A stretch of DNA of 64,000 bases from positions 248,001-312,000 of the forward strand of contig CAVWCL010000007.1 in NCBI GenBank assembly GCA_963753485.1. Reading direction: 5' to 3'. The notes beneath the pieces are model-generated. The model was not told the DNA's origin, made no database searches, and saw only the letters and a program-made list of their open reading frames with translations. The position numbers and the translations under genes were made by a program. This stretch comes from CAWDLX01 sp963753485 (GTDB lineage Bacteria; Actinomycetota; Actinomycetes; Mycobacteriales; Micromonosporaceae). Of this stretch, positions 33,747 to 42,059 are shown in pieces. Within the stretch, counting starts at the first letter, position 1; every line of letters starts with the position of its first letter.

Positions 33747-34763
33747 CTACTCGGAGGTCGGGTGCTGGTACGTGATGTCAGTGCTGGGTAGCGGGAACTC
33801 CACCTCGTCGCCGAAGGGTGAGGCGGCACCGGCCCGATCGAAGGTCACCTCGGTGAGCTGCATCCGGCCGGTCGGACCCACCTCAGCCTCGACCGCGGGC
33901 CGCTGCGGGGAGTGCCAGACGACGCCGTCGGGCACGAAGCTCGCGGCGCTCGGCGAGTGCCGGCGGCCAGCGCCGTGGGGGGCGGCCGGCTCGGCTGCCG
34001 GTGTCCCCAGCTGATCCCGGCGGAAGATCTTGCGGCCGAGCCAGACCAGCGGGTCGTAGCGGTTGTCGACGACCCGCTCCTTCATCGGGATGATCGCGTT
34101 GTCGGTGATCTTGATGTGCTCCGGGCAGACCTCGGTGCAGCACTTGGTGATGTTGCAGTAGCCCAGACCCTGCTCCTCCTGGGCGAAGTCCTTGCGGTCG
34201 CGGCGGGCATCGAGCGGATGCATGTCCAACTCGGCCGCCCGGATGAACAGCCGGGGCCCGGAGAAGGCGGACGCGTTCTCCTCGTGGTCGCGCACCACGT
34301 GACACGTGTTCTGGCAGAGGAAGCACTCGATGCACTTGCGGAACTCCTGCGAGCGCTCGATGTCGACCTGCTTCATCCGGTACTGCCCGGGGGCCACCCC
34401 GGCCGGCGGGGCGAACGCCGGCATCTGCAGCGCCTTGCGGTAGTTGAACGAGACGTCGGTCACCAGATCTCGGATCACCGGGAATGTCCGAAGCGGAGTG
34501 ACGGTGACCGTCTCCTCGGCTTCGAAGATCGACATGCGGGTCATGCAGCCCAGTCGCGGCTTGCCGTTGATCTCCATCGAGCAGGAGCCGCACTTGCCGG
34601 CCTTGCAGTTCCACCGGACCGCGAGGTCGGGCGCCTGGCTCGCCTGCAGGCGGTGGATGACGTCGAGCACGACCTCACCGTCGTTGACCTCGACCGTGTA
34701 GTCGGTCAGCGTGCCACCGGACCGGTCGCCGCGCCACACCTTGAACCTGCGCAGGACTCCCAT
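33747..34763 (-). CDS. sdhB: Succinate dehydrogenase iron-sulfur subunit
   Basis: The 338-residue electron-transfer subunit carries three clusters: [2Fe-2S] in NCKAGKCGSCSMEINGKPRLGC, and CIECFLCQNTC and CNITKCCTEVCP for the [4Fe-4S] and [3Fe-4S] centres. The first 240 residues cover the normal protein. About 90 further residues, rich in Pro, Ala and His, form an unusual C-terminal tail. ATG 34763 overlaps the sdhA stop by one base (TGATG), so translation is coupled. The gene order sdhC-sdhA-sdhB with a single anchor matches the mycobacterial Sdh1 type (Rv0249c-Rv0247c, recalled). Confidence 0.96.
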   Translation of the reverse strand: MGVLRRFKVWRGDRSGGTLTDYTVEVNDGEVVLDVIHRLQASQAPDLAVRWNCKAGKCGSCSMEINGKPRLGCMTRMSIFEAEETVTVTPLRTFPVIRDLVTDVSFNYRKALQMPAFAPPAGVAPGQYRMKQVDIERSQEFRKCIECFLCQNTCHVVRDHEENASAFSGPRLFIRAAELDMHPLDARRDRKDFAQEEQGLGYCNITKCCTEVCPEHIKITDNAIIPMKERVVDNRYDPLVWLGRKIFRRDQLGTPAAEPAAPHGAGRRHSPSAASFVPDGVVWHSPQRPAVEAEVGPTGRMQLTEVTFDRAGAASPFGDEVEFPLPSTDITYQHPTSE

Positions 34764-36676
34764 CAGTGATCCGCCTTCCCGGTGGTGACGGGCGCCAGGT
34801 CCGCCAGCTCCTCCTCGGTGAGGTACTTGGACATCTCGCCCCGGTCGAACAGCTCCAGCAGGTCGGCTCGCATGGGCATCAGCGCCTGGCGGCTGACCGC
34901 GACCTCGCCGCCGACCAGCGAGCAGACGAGATTCACCTTGCGCCAGGTCGGGTCCATCTCCGGGAAGTCCTCCCGAGTGTGGCCGCCGCGCGACTCCTCC
35001 CGCTCCAGGGCCGCCTTCGCCGTGCACTCGGAAACGATCAGCATGTTGCGCAGGTCGAGCGCGAGGTGCCAGCCGGGGTTGTAGCGCCGCCCACCGGTCG
35101 CGCTCACGGCCGCGATCCGCGGCCGCAGGTCGGCCAGGCGTTTGAGCGACTCTTCGAGCTCGTGCCGGCGGCGGATGATGCCGACCAGGTCCTGCATGAC
35201 CTGCTGCAGGTCGTGCCAGACGGTATACGGGTTCTCGCCGTCGCCGCGCTCCAGCGGCGCGAGGGCGGCCGCCTGCGCGGCCGAGACCGCGCTCTTTCCT
35301 ACCACCGGGCGGTCGCCACCGAGTTCGTCGACGTAGCGGGCCGCGAACTCGCCGGCCCGCTTGCCGAAGACCAGCAGGTCGGAGAGGGAGTTGCCGCCCA
35401 GCCGGTTCGAGCCGTGCATGCCGCCGGAGACCTCGCCGGCCGCGTAGAGCCCGGCCACTGCCGGCGTCGCCGCCGTGTCGGCGTCCACCTCGACGCCGCC
35501 CATCACGTAGTGGCAGGTCGGCCCGATCTCCATCGGTTGGGCGGTGATGTCCACATCGGCCAGTTCCTTGAACTGGTGGTACATCGAGGGTAGGCGCTTG
35601 AGGATGAACTCGGCCGAGCGCCTCGACGCGATGTCGAGGTAGACGCCGCCCGCGGGCGTGCCCCGCCCCTGCTTGACCTCGTTGTTGATCGCCCGGGCGA
35701 CCTCGTCGCGGGGGAGCAGCTCGGGTGGGCGCTTGTTGTGGTCGGGATCGGTGTACCAGCGGTCCGCCTCGGCCTCGGTCTCGGCGTACTGCTTGCGGAA
35801 GACGTCCGGGACGTAGTCGAACATGAACCGCTTGCCTTCGGAGTTCTTCAGCACACCGCCGTCGCCCCGGACCGACTCGGTGACCAGGATGCCCCGTACC
35901 GAGGGCGGCCAGACCATGCCGGTCGGGTGGAACTGGAGGAACTCCATGTTGATCAGCGTGGTGCCGGCCCGGAGGGCGAGGGCGTGACCGTCCCCTGTGT
36001 ACTCCCACGAGTTCGAGGTCACCCTGTACGACTTGCCGATCCCGCCGGTGGCCAGGATCACCGCCGGTGTCTCGAAGAGGACGAACCGACCCGACTCGCG
36101 GTGGTAGCCGAACGCCCCGGCGATCCGGGCGCCGTCGAGCAGGAGCTCGGTGATGGTGCACTCGGCGAAGACCTTGATGCGGGCCTCGAAGTCGCCGGCG
36201 GTACGCCGATCCTCCTGCTGCAGCGAGACGATCTTCTGCTGGAGGGTACGGATGAGCTCCAGGCCGGTGCGGTCGCCGACGTGGGCCAGGCGCGGGTACT
36301 CATGACCGCCGAAGTTGCGCTGCGAGATGCGCCCGTCGGGAGTGCGGTCGAACAGGGCGCCGTAGGTCTCCAGCTCCCAGACCCGCTCGGGCGCTTCCTT
36401 CGCGTGCAGTTCGGCCATCCGGTAGTTGTTGAGGAACTTGCCGCCGCGCATGGTGTCCCGGAAATGGACCATCCAGTTGTCGTTGGCGTTCATGTTGCCC
36501 ATCGCCGCGGCCGCCCCGCCCTCGGCCATCACGGTGTGCGCCTTGCCGAACAGCGACTTGGAGATGACCGCCACCCGTTTGCCGGCCAGTCGCGCCTCGA
36601 TCGCGGCGCGCAGTCCGGCGCCGCCGGCACCGATCACCACGACGTCGTAGCGGTGTCGTTCGATGTTCTCAGTCAT
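34763..36676 (-). CDS. sdhA: Succinate dehydrogenase flavoprotein subunit
   Basis: Oxidises succinate to fumarate on covalent FAD. The 637-residue protein starts MTENIERHRYDVVVIGAGGAGLRAAIEARLAGKRV. The FAD-linking His lies in AHTVMAEGGAAAAMGN. Substrate and catalytic segments include QFHPTG, ILVTESVRGDGG, the RDEVARAI helix, GPTCHYVMGGVEVD and GGMHGSNRLGGNSLSDLLVFG. ATG 36676 is the family start. It is downstream of the anchor by 11 bp and overlaps sdhB by one base. Confidence 0.97.
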   Translation of the reverse strand: MTENIERHRYDVVVIGAGGAGLRAAIEARLAGKRVAVISKSLFGKAHTVMAEGGAAAAMGNMNANDNWMVHFRDTMRGGKFLNNYRMAELHAKEAPERVWELETYGALFDRTPDGRISQRNFGGHEYPRLAHVGDRTGLELIRTLQQKIVSLQQEDRRTAGDFEARIKVFAECTITELLLDGARIAGAFGYHRESGRFVLFETPAVILATGGIGKSYRVTSNSWEYTGDGHALALRAGTTLINMEFLQFHPTGMVWPPSVRGILVTESVRGDGGVLKNSEGKRFMFDYVPDVFRKQYAETEAEADRWYTDPDHNKRPPELLPRDEVARAINNEVKQGRGTPAGGVYLDIASRRSAEFILKRLPSMYHQFKELADVDITAQPMEIGPTCHYVMGGVEVDADTAATPAVAGLYAAGEVSGGMHGSNRLGGNSLSDLLVFGKRAGEFAARYVDELGGDRPVVGKSAVSAAQAAALAPLERGDGENPYTVWHDLQQVMQDLVGIIRRRHELEESLKRLADLRPRIAAVSATGGRRYNPGWHLALDLRNMLIVSECTAKAALEREESRGGHTREDFPEMDPTWRKVNLVCSLVGGEVAVSRQALMPMRADLLELFDRGEMSKYLTEEELADLAPVTTGKADH

Positions 36677-36687
36677 CCGTCGGGTCC

Positions 36688-37488
36688 TCAGTTGACGAAG
36701 CGCAGGTCGGAGATCCAGTGGGCCGAGACCGCCAGCACGTAGAGGTCGGCCAGGGCGAGCGTGCCCAGGGTCACCCAGGCGAGTTGCATGTGCCGGGTGT
36801 TGAGCCGGGAAACCAGGGTCCAGGCCCGGTAGCGCACCGGGTGCTCGGAGAAGGTGCGCAACCGGCCGCCCATGATGTGCCGGCAGGAGTGGCACGAGGC
36901 CGTGTACGCCCAGAGCAGGACGACATTGCCGATCAGGATCAGGTTGCCCAGGCCGAACCCGAAGCCCTCGGTCCCCCGAAACGCCCGGATCGCATCCCAG
37001 GTGTTGACGAGCGAGATGAGCACGGCGGCGTAGAACGTGTACCGGTGCAGGTTCTGCAGGATCAGTGGGAACCGGGTCTCGCCCGAGTAACGCCGGTGGG
37101 CGTCGGGCACCGCGCACGCCGGCGGCGAGAGCCAGAACGAGCGGTAGTAGGCCCGCCGGTAGTAGTAGCAGGTGAGCCGGAACAGCAACAGGAACGGCAG
37201 GCTCACCAGCGCGTACGGGACCAGCGGCCAGTCCGGCACGAAGCGGCCGAACTCCGCCGAGGCCGGTACGCAGCCGTTGTTCACACAGGGGGAGTAGAAC
37301 GGCGTGAGGTAGTGGAAGCCGGGTCCCTCGGCGAAGTACCAGCGCTGCATGAGCACGTGGGCGAACCCGTAGATCAGCCAGGCCGACAGGCCGGCCACCG
37401 TCAGTACCGGGCTGAGCCACCACCGGTCGGTGCGCAGCGTTCTCGCCGAGATCGCGGCCCGGGCCGGCCTCGTTGCCGTGGTCGTCAT
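36688..37488 (-). CDS. sdhC: Succinate dehydrogenase membrane anchor (Sdh1-type)
   Basis: The 266-residue polytopic protein has about five helices, including LSPVLTVAGLSAWLIYGFAHVLM, LVPYALVSLPFLLLFRLTCYYYRRAYY and FPLILQNLHRYTFYAAVLISLV. The last stretch and YTASCHSCRHIMGG hold histidines that could ligate heme. No separate sdhD follows, as in the single-anchor actinobacterial Sdh1 complexes. A non-membrane segment near residues 60-85 contains CVNNGC. ATG 37488 lacks a strong ribosome site. First gene of the sdh operon. Confidence 0.9.
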   Translation of the reverse strand: MTTTATRPARAAISARTLRTDRWWLSPVLTVAGLSAWLIYGFAHVLMQRWYFAEGPGFHYLTPFYSPCVNNGCVPASAEFGRFVPDWPLVPYALVSLPFLLLFRLTCYYYRRAYYRSFWLSPPACAVPDAHRRYSGETRFPLILQNLHRYTFYAAVLISLVNTWDAIRAFRGTEGFGFGLGNLILIGNVVLLWAYTASCHSCRHIMGGRLRTFSEHPVRYRAWTLVSRLNTRHMQLAWVTLGTLALADLYVLAVSAHWISDLRFVN

Positions 37489-37727
37489 CGTCTCGATCGC
37501 TTTCTTGGCCGCAGAGTCAGGGCGGACAGGTGGTGGGTTGACCGAGCATCCGCGCAGGTCAGAGCGGTGTGCCCGGCGCGCCGGTCGCAGTGTCGGTGCA
37601 CACGTTACGCCCGGTTCGGCCGGGTACCCCCAAAGGGGAGTCTCGCGCCCGCGTCGAGCCGGCGGAAGTCCCTCGCGGCCCGCCCGGCCCAAGTGTGGAC
37701 AACATCACCGCCGGCGGGCGCCCGGCG

Positions 37728-38726
37728 TCAGACGGGCACCCGGTAGGTGCTCAGGGAGATGGTCAGCGTGCGGTCGGCGGCGACGCTGCGCACCTCGACG
37801 ATGGCCAGCCGTTGCGGGATGCCGGCGCTGTCGGCCGCCTGCCGCGAGGTGAACAGGCAGAAGGTGAGCCCGGCCACCACGGTCAGGGAGAGCTCCGGCG
37901 TCGGGGCCACGCCGCGCAGGGCCTGGGCACAGGACTCCGGTGTCGGGTCGGCCGGGACCGCGGTCGCCGCGTCAACGGAGTCGAAGCGCGCCGTCAGCGG
38001 GCCGAGGCAGCTGCTGAAGTAGAAGTCGTGGCCGCTGAAGTTGCCCACCTGAGCCGAGTCCACGTCGACATAGATCGAGGCGCAGCCCACCGTCGGCGGG
38101 GCGGTGAGGTCGGTCGGGCGCAGGTCGGCGACGAAGCCCGGTGTGGGCGAGGGGGTCGCCGCCGGCGGGGTCGTTGTCGGTGCCGCGGCGCTCGCCGGCG
38201 GCCGGTTCGCCGCGGCGTCGTTCTGGCTGGCCGCGGCGGCCGCCCTGCTCTTCGCGTCGCGGGCCACGTCCAGTGCGTAGAGCCCGAACACGGTGGCTGC
38301 CCCGGCGAGTAGGAGAGCGAGCAGGGCGATCATCACCGCGACGCCGCCGGAGCGGCTGCCGGGCGGGCGTGGCGCGCGCGGCCGGCTCTTCAATGCGGCG
38401 TTCTTGACCGGCTTGGGGGCCGGCACCGGTGGGGTGGGCACGGCCCTGACCGGCGCCGGGGGCGACACCGGGGGCGCCGGCGCCGGAGAAATGGGCGTCG
38501 GAGAGGTCGGTGCCGGCGGCGGCGGACCCGCGGCCGGCTCGGGCGCCGGGGAGGTCGGCGCCGGCGAGGTGGGCGCCGGCGAGGTGGGCGCCGGCGAGGT
38601 GGGCGCCGGCGAGGTGGGCGCCGCCGGTGGCCCCGCGGCCGGCGGCGGCGCGGGCGGTGCCGCGTCCGTTGGCGACGACTCTTTGGGCTGCGGCTCTTCG
38701 TCTGGCGGGGGCGTCGCCGCGGTCAT
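37728..38726 (-). CDS. Single-pass membrane protein with TSPAP repeats
   Basis: Unrecognised 332-residue protein. Residues 1-125 are Pro/Ala/Ser/Thr-rich, including five TSPAP repeats; one helix (SGGVAVMIALLALLLAGAATVFGLYAL) follows. Then come a Pro/Thr-rich linker and a C-terminal extracellular domain of about 120 residues with cysteines in VGCASIYV, SSCLGPL, SCAQALRG and TFCLFTSRQAADSAG, probably two disulfides. The C-terminal domain is a short sensor-like module. The N-terminal half would be cytoplasmic and disordered. ATG 38726 has GAGGAG 6 nt upstream. It is separate from sdhC (239 bp gap). Confidence 0.75.
   Translation of the reverse strand: MTAATPPPDEEPQPKESSPTDAAPPAPPPAAGPPAAPTSPAPTSPAPTSPAPTSPAPTSPAPEPAAGPPPPAPTSPTPISPAPAPPVSPPAPVRAVPTPPVPAPKPVKNAALKSRPRAPRPPGSRSGGVAVMIALLALLLAGAATVFGLYALDVARDAKSRAAAAASQNDAAANRPPASAAAPTTTPPAATPSPTPGFVADLRPTDLTAPPTVGCASIYVDVDSAQVGNFSGHDFYFSSCLGPLTARFDSVDAATAVPADPTPESCAQALRGVAPTPELSLTVVAGLTFCLFTSRQAADSAGIPQRLAIVEVRSVAADRTLTISLSTYRVPV
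38551..38625 (-). repeat. 15-bp in-frame tandem repeat (TSPAP)
   Basis: Five units of GAGGTGGGCGCCGGC, the first and last with one change each. They encode TSPAP repeated on the minus strand. Confidence 0.9.
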
Positions 38727-38807
38727 CGTCACTCCTCGGTCGGATGGTGGGACGACCGTACCGGTTCGGGCCAAGGCGCTCAAGCAGACCGGCCCGTGGC
38801 CGGTCGC

Positions 38808-40196
38808 CTACCCAGCGGCGTTACCGGTGTAGTGCCACGAGGCCAGGCGCAGCGCCGGCACCCGATAGCAGCCCGTGCCCCAGTTCGGCGGCACCGCGCT
38901 CAGGTGCCGGCCGACGCCGAGCACCGCGCCGGGGCCCAACGCGGCCGGGTAGGCCTGGGTGAACCTCAGGTTCTGTACCGCCGGCCCGATCTGTCCGTCC
39001 TCGATCCGCCACACCCCGTTGCGGGTCAGGCCGGTCACCACCAGGGCGCGCGGATCCAGCAACCGGGTGTACCAGCTGTCGGTGACGAGCAGGCCCCGCT
39101 CGACCTGGGCGACCAGCTCGGCCACCGAGGCGTCCGCGGCCGGGCCGTCGACCTCCGCGACCTCGCGCTCCGGCGCCGGCGTACCCGAGGCCTGCAGCAC
39201 CAGGTTCGCCGGCGTTGGCCGGTCGGACTCCGGCTCGGCCGCGTGCCCGGTCGACCGGGTGCCGGCCATCGCGGCGGTGCGCCGGTCGTGCGCCACCGCG
39301 GCGCACACCCCGGCCGCGACCAGTGTCAGGCTCTGCCGCGGCGTGCCCTCCAGGTCGAACGGCAGGCTGGAGCCGTCCGGATCGAAAGGGTCGTCCACAA
39401 GGGACAGATGGGGATCCAGTTGGCCGGCACCGAGCACCACGAAGGACTGCTGGTCGGCGACCGACCGGCCGTTGAACCCGAACGAACCCATGAGGTCGAC
39501 GATGTCGTAGACGGCGCCGGATTCGAGGACCACCTCGTAATCGCCGGGCGCCAGCTCGACCGGGTCGACCGCGGCCCGCGCCTTGGCGGCCGCCCGGGCG
39601 CCGAGGCGGCCACCGTCGATCGCGGACAGGCGTGGACCGGCCGTCCGGGCCACGCCGTCGCACCGGCCGACCCGGGCGATCGCGTCCATCGCCGCCTCGG
39701 TCAACTCGGCACTGGCCCACTGGCCGGTCGAGTTCGCGAAGGTGACCGACCGGTGCAGGGTGCGGCAGTAGCCCGCGGTCTCCAGCCCACCGGCGGCGGC
39801 GACGAACGCCGCGACCCGGGCCGCTCGGGCCTGCGGGTCGGCCGCCACCGTTTCGGCGTCCGGCGGCTGGGCCGGTGGCACCGGCGCCGGTGCGGCGAGC
39901 CCGGGCCAGAGCGGGTCGGGTGGGCTGAGCCGGGCCGCGGCGACCGTCCGGTCGACCAGCGCGGCGAGACCTTCGCCGGCTACCGTGCTCGACCCGGTCG
40001 CGGTCCGGCCGCCAAGGTGCACGCGCAACCGCACGGTCGTGGTCGACTCGGCGACGTTCTGATGGATGAAGGAGTTCGCGAACCGGGTCAACGCGAGGTC
40101 GTTGTGGTCGACCACCACCTCGGCCTCCGCGCCGGAATCGATCGCCCGCACCAGTTCCAGCATGCGCGCCGCCACATCCTGCGCCTCGGTGGTCAC
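38808..40196 (-). CDS. pmbA: TldE/PmbA-type subunit of the TldD/E protease
   Basis: The 462-residue protein pairs with TldD in a metalloprotease that matures ribosomally made peptides and degrades CcdA in E. coli (family knowledge). N-terminal cradle features such as VRLRVHLGGRTATGSSTV are followed by the DLMGSFGFNGRSVADQQSFVVLG block and the C-terminal LRFTQAYPAALGPGAVLGVGRHLS. It lacks the HExxxH metal motif, as TldE does. Its GTG start is reached through a repeat-built bridge ORF from tldD; the start overlaps that ORF's stop as GTGA. Confidence 0.93.
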   Translation of the reverse strand: MTTEAQDVAARMLELVRAIDSGAEAEVVVDHNDLALTRFANSFIHQNVAESTTTVRLRVHLGGRTATGSSTVAGEGLAALVDRTVAAARLSPPDPLWPGLAAPAPVPPAQPPDAETVAADPQARAARVAAFVAAAGGLETAGYCRTLHRSVTFANSTGQWASAELTEAAMDAIARVGRCDGVARTAGPRLSAIDGGRLGARAAAKARAAVDPVELAPGDYEVVLESGAVYDIVDLMGSFGFNGRSVADQQSFVVLGAGQLDPHLSLVDDPFDPDGSSLPFDLEGTPRQSLTLVAAGVCAAVAHDRRTAAMAGTRSTGHAAEPESDRPTPANLVLQASGTPAPEREVAEVDGPAADASVAELVAQVERGLLVTDSWYTRLLDPRALVVTGLTRNGVWRIEDGQIGPAVQNLRFTQAYPAALGPGAVLGVGRHLSAVPPNWGTGCYRVPALRLASWHYTGNAAG

Positions 40197-40426
40197 GCTG
40201 TGCCGCCTGTTCGTTCGCGCTGCGGTGCTCGCACCTGCTCGCTCCTCGCGCTCACGGTGCCGCCTGTTCGTTCGCGCTGCGGTGCTCGCACCTGCTCGCT
40301 CCTCGCGCTCACGGTGCCGCCTGTTCGTTCGCGCTGCGGTGCTCGCACCTGCTCGCTCCTCGCGCTCACGGTGCCGCCTGTTCGTTCGCGCTGCGGTGCT
40401 CGCACCTGCTCGCTCCTCGCGCTCAC
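40193..40426 (-). other. 77-codon repeat-built bridge ORF between tldD and tldE
   Basis: The ORF is exactly four copies of VSARSEQVRAPQRERTGGT plus one Ala. Its GTG (40424-40426) overlaps the tldD TGA as GTGA. Its TGA (40193-40195) overlaps the tldE GTG as GTGA. Each unit offers GAGGAGC ahead of an internal GTG, so it could supply ribosomes repeatedly. The peptide is very basic and low-complexity. I read it as a translational-coupling spacer rather than a protein gene, but a role cannot be excluded. Confidence 0.55.
40201..40426 (-). repeat. 57-bp tandem repeat, about four units
   Basis: Units begin every 57 bp (the TGCCGCCTG landmark recurs at 40201, 40258, 40315 and 40372) with no differences that I could find within the array. 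57 is divisible by 3, and all copies stay in frame on the minus strand. Each unit contains the hairpin GGTGCGAGCACC. Confidence 0.95.
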
Positions 40427-41859
40427 CCTGAAACCCCCACGCGCACGTCGGTGAACCGGGCCGGCGCCGCTGGATGCCCGGTATGCGCGGTCTGCCCGGG
40501 TTGGCCCTTGCCGCAGCTCGGCGTGCCCCAGGTCGTGATCTCCCCGCTGAGCATGTCCATCGACTGCCAGAACCGGGGTCCGATCCCGGTGTAGGTCGGG
40601 TTGCGCAGCATCCGGCCCTGCCGTCCCTTCGTGATCTCCCATGCGATCTCGCAGCCGAACTGGAAATTCAACCGTCGGTCGTCGATCGACCACGACCGGT
40701 TGGTGTCCATGAGGATGCCGTCGTCGGTCGCGGCGATCATCTCGGCCAGGGTGTGCGGCCCAGGCTCGAGCCCCACGTTGGTCATGCGGACCATGGGCAG
40801 CCGGGCCCAGCCGTCGGAGCGCACACTGCCGCCGTAGGTGAGTCCGGCGACGGCCGCGGAGTCGCGGCCGGCCAGCACACCGACCCAGACGCCGTCGCGC
40901 ACCGCGTCGCGGGCGGTTGCGGCGGTGCCTTCATCGTCGAAGCCGAACGAGCCCAGGCCACCGACGATGGTCGGATCGATGGTGATATTCATGAGCGGCG
41001 AGCCGTAGCGCAGCGTGCCGAGTTCGCGCAGGTCGAGCCAGGAGGTGCCGGCGAAGGCGGCCTCCCAACCGAGGATCCGGTCCAGCTCGATCGCGTGCCC
41101 GACCGACTCGTGGATCTGCAGCGCCACCTGCTCACTGCCGAGCAGCACGGTGGTGGTCCCGGCCGGGCACCGTGGGGCCGTGAGCAGGGCCCGCGCCTCT
41201 TCGGCGACCCGGCCGGCGTGCGTGGGCAGGTCCAGCTCATCGATGAGCTCCCAGCCCCGGGTCGCGTATTGGCCGCGGTAGGCCGGGTACGAGCGCCGCT
41301 GGATCTCCCCGTCCCCGATCGCGATGGCGTGGATGCCACCCCCGCACTCGCGGATGTGCTGGTCGATGCGGTGGCCGTCGCTGGAGACGAACCACTTGCG
41401 GGTATCCCAGATGTGGCAGTCCGCCTCGGCGTGGTCGGCACCGCTCGAGCGCATCGTCGCGGTGAGCCCCACCAGTAGGTCACCCTTGACCGAGAGCGGC
41501 ACCGCCAGCGGATCGACCGCACACGGCGACGACCAGCTCGCCACCGCCGGCGAGCCGGCGACGAGTTCGCTGGCGGGGCCGGGCACTGATGCGCTCGCCG
41601 CCGCGATCGCAGCCGCCCGCTCGCCGGCGGACCGGGCCGCGGAATCCGACAAGTCAGGCACGGCGAAGAAGCCCCAGCCGGATCCGGTCAGCGCCCGTAC
41701 GCCCACCCCGGCGTCCTCCTCCTGGACCACCCGGTCCAGCTCGCCGTTACGTGCTGTCATGGCTTCGGTACGCCGGTGCATGACCCGGGCATCGGCGTAC
41801 CGGGCCCCGGCCGAGAGGGCGGCTTCGACTGCCTTCGAGGCCGCGTCGAAATGCGTCAT
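40423..41859 (-). CDS. tldD: TldD-type metalloprotease subunit
   Basis: Zinc protease of 478 residues, partner of TldE. The metal motif is HESVGH within LQIHESVGHAIELDRILG. A further conserved Cys sits in WGTPSCGKGQPGQ, as in many TldD proteins. N-terminal cradle sequence YADARVMHRRTEAMTARNGELD and the mid-domain VSLS-like SKWFVSSDGHRIDQHIRECGGGIH are typical. Role in actinobacteria is not settled; protein or peptide turnover and RiPP maturation are both possible. ATG 41859 is the domain start. First gene of a two-gene operon. Confidence 0.94.
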   Translation of the reverse strand: MTHFDAASKAVEAALSAGARYADARVMHRRTEAMTARNGELDRVVQEEDAGVGVRALTGSGWGFFAVPDLSDSAARSAGERAAAIAAASASVPGPASELVAGSPAVASWSSPCAVDPLAVPLSVKGDLLVGLTATMRSSGADHAEADCHIWDTRKWFVSSDGHRIDQHIRECGGGIHAIAIGDGEIQRRSYPAYRGQYATRGWELIDELDLPTHAGRVAEEARALLTAPRCPAGTTTVLLGSEQVALQIHESVGHAIELDRILGWEAAFAGTSWLDLRELGTLRYGSPLMNITIDPTIVGGLGSFGFDDEGTAATARDAVRDGVWVGVLAGRDSAAVAGLTYGGSVRSDGWARLPMVRMTNVGLEPGPHTLAEMIAATDDGILMDTNRSWSIDDRRLNFQFGCEIAWEITKGRQGRMLRNPTYTGIGPRFWQSMDMLSGEITTWGTPSCGKGQPGQTAHTGHPAAPARFTDVRVGVSG

Positions 41860-42059
41860 GGCGCCCAGCGTGACACGCCATCGATCTCCCTGTCCCCTGA
41901 GCCCACGCTCAGGCAAGCGACTTCTCGCAGGTCAGACAGATGTGATCGAGCTGTTACCGGACCGATGCTTGGGGGGGTTTCTCGCGAAGCGGAACGCGGC
42001 TACGTTTCCACCGAGGGAGCGAGCGCACACGGCTCGCCTCCGTGGAAGGAGCTGCACTC

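Noticed and set aside
40201..40426. CRISPR-like array
   Set aside because: The 57-bp units abut with no variable spacers, and no cas genes are present. It is a plain in-frame tandem repeat.
40193..40693. The 166-codon frame reaching from the repeats into tldD as a separate gene
   Set aside because: Only the part from 40426 down has coupling at both ends. The rest overlaps tldD in another frame and carries no pattern.
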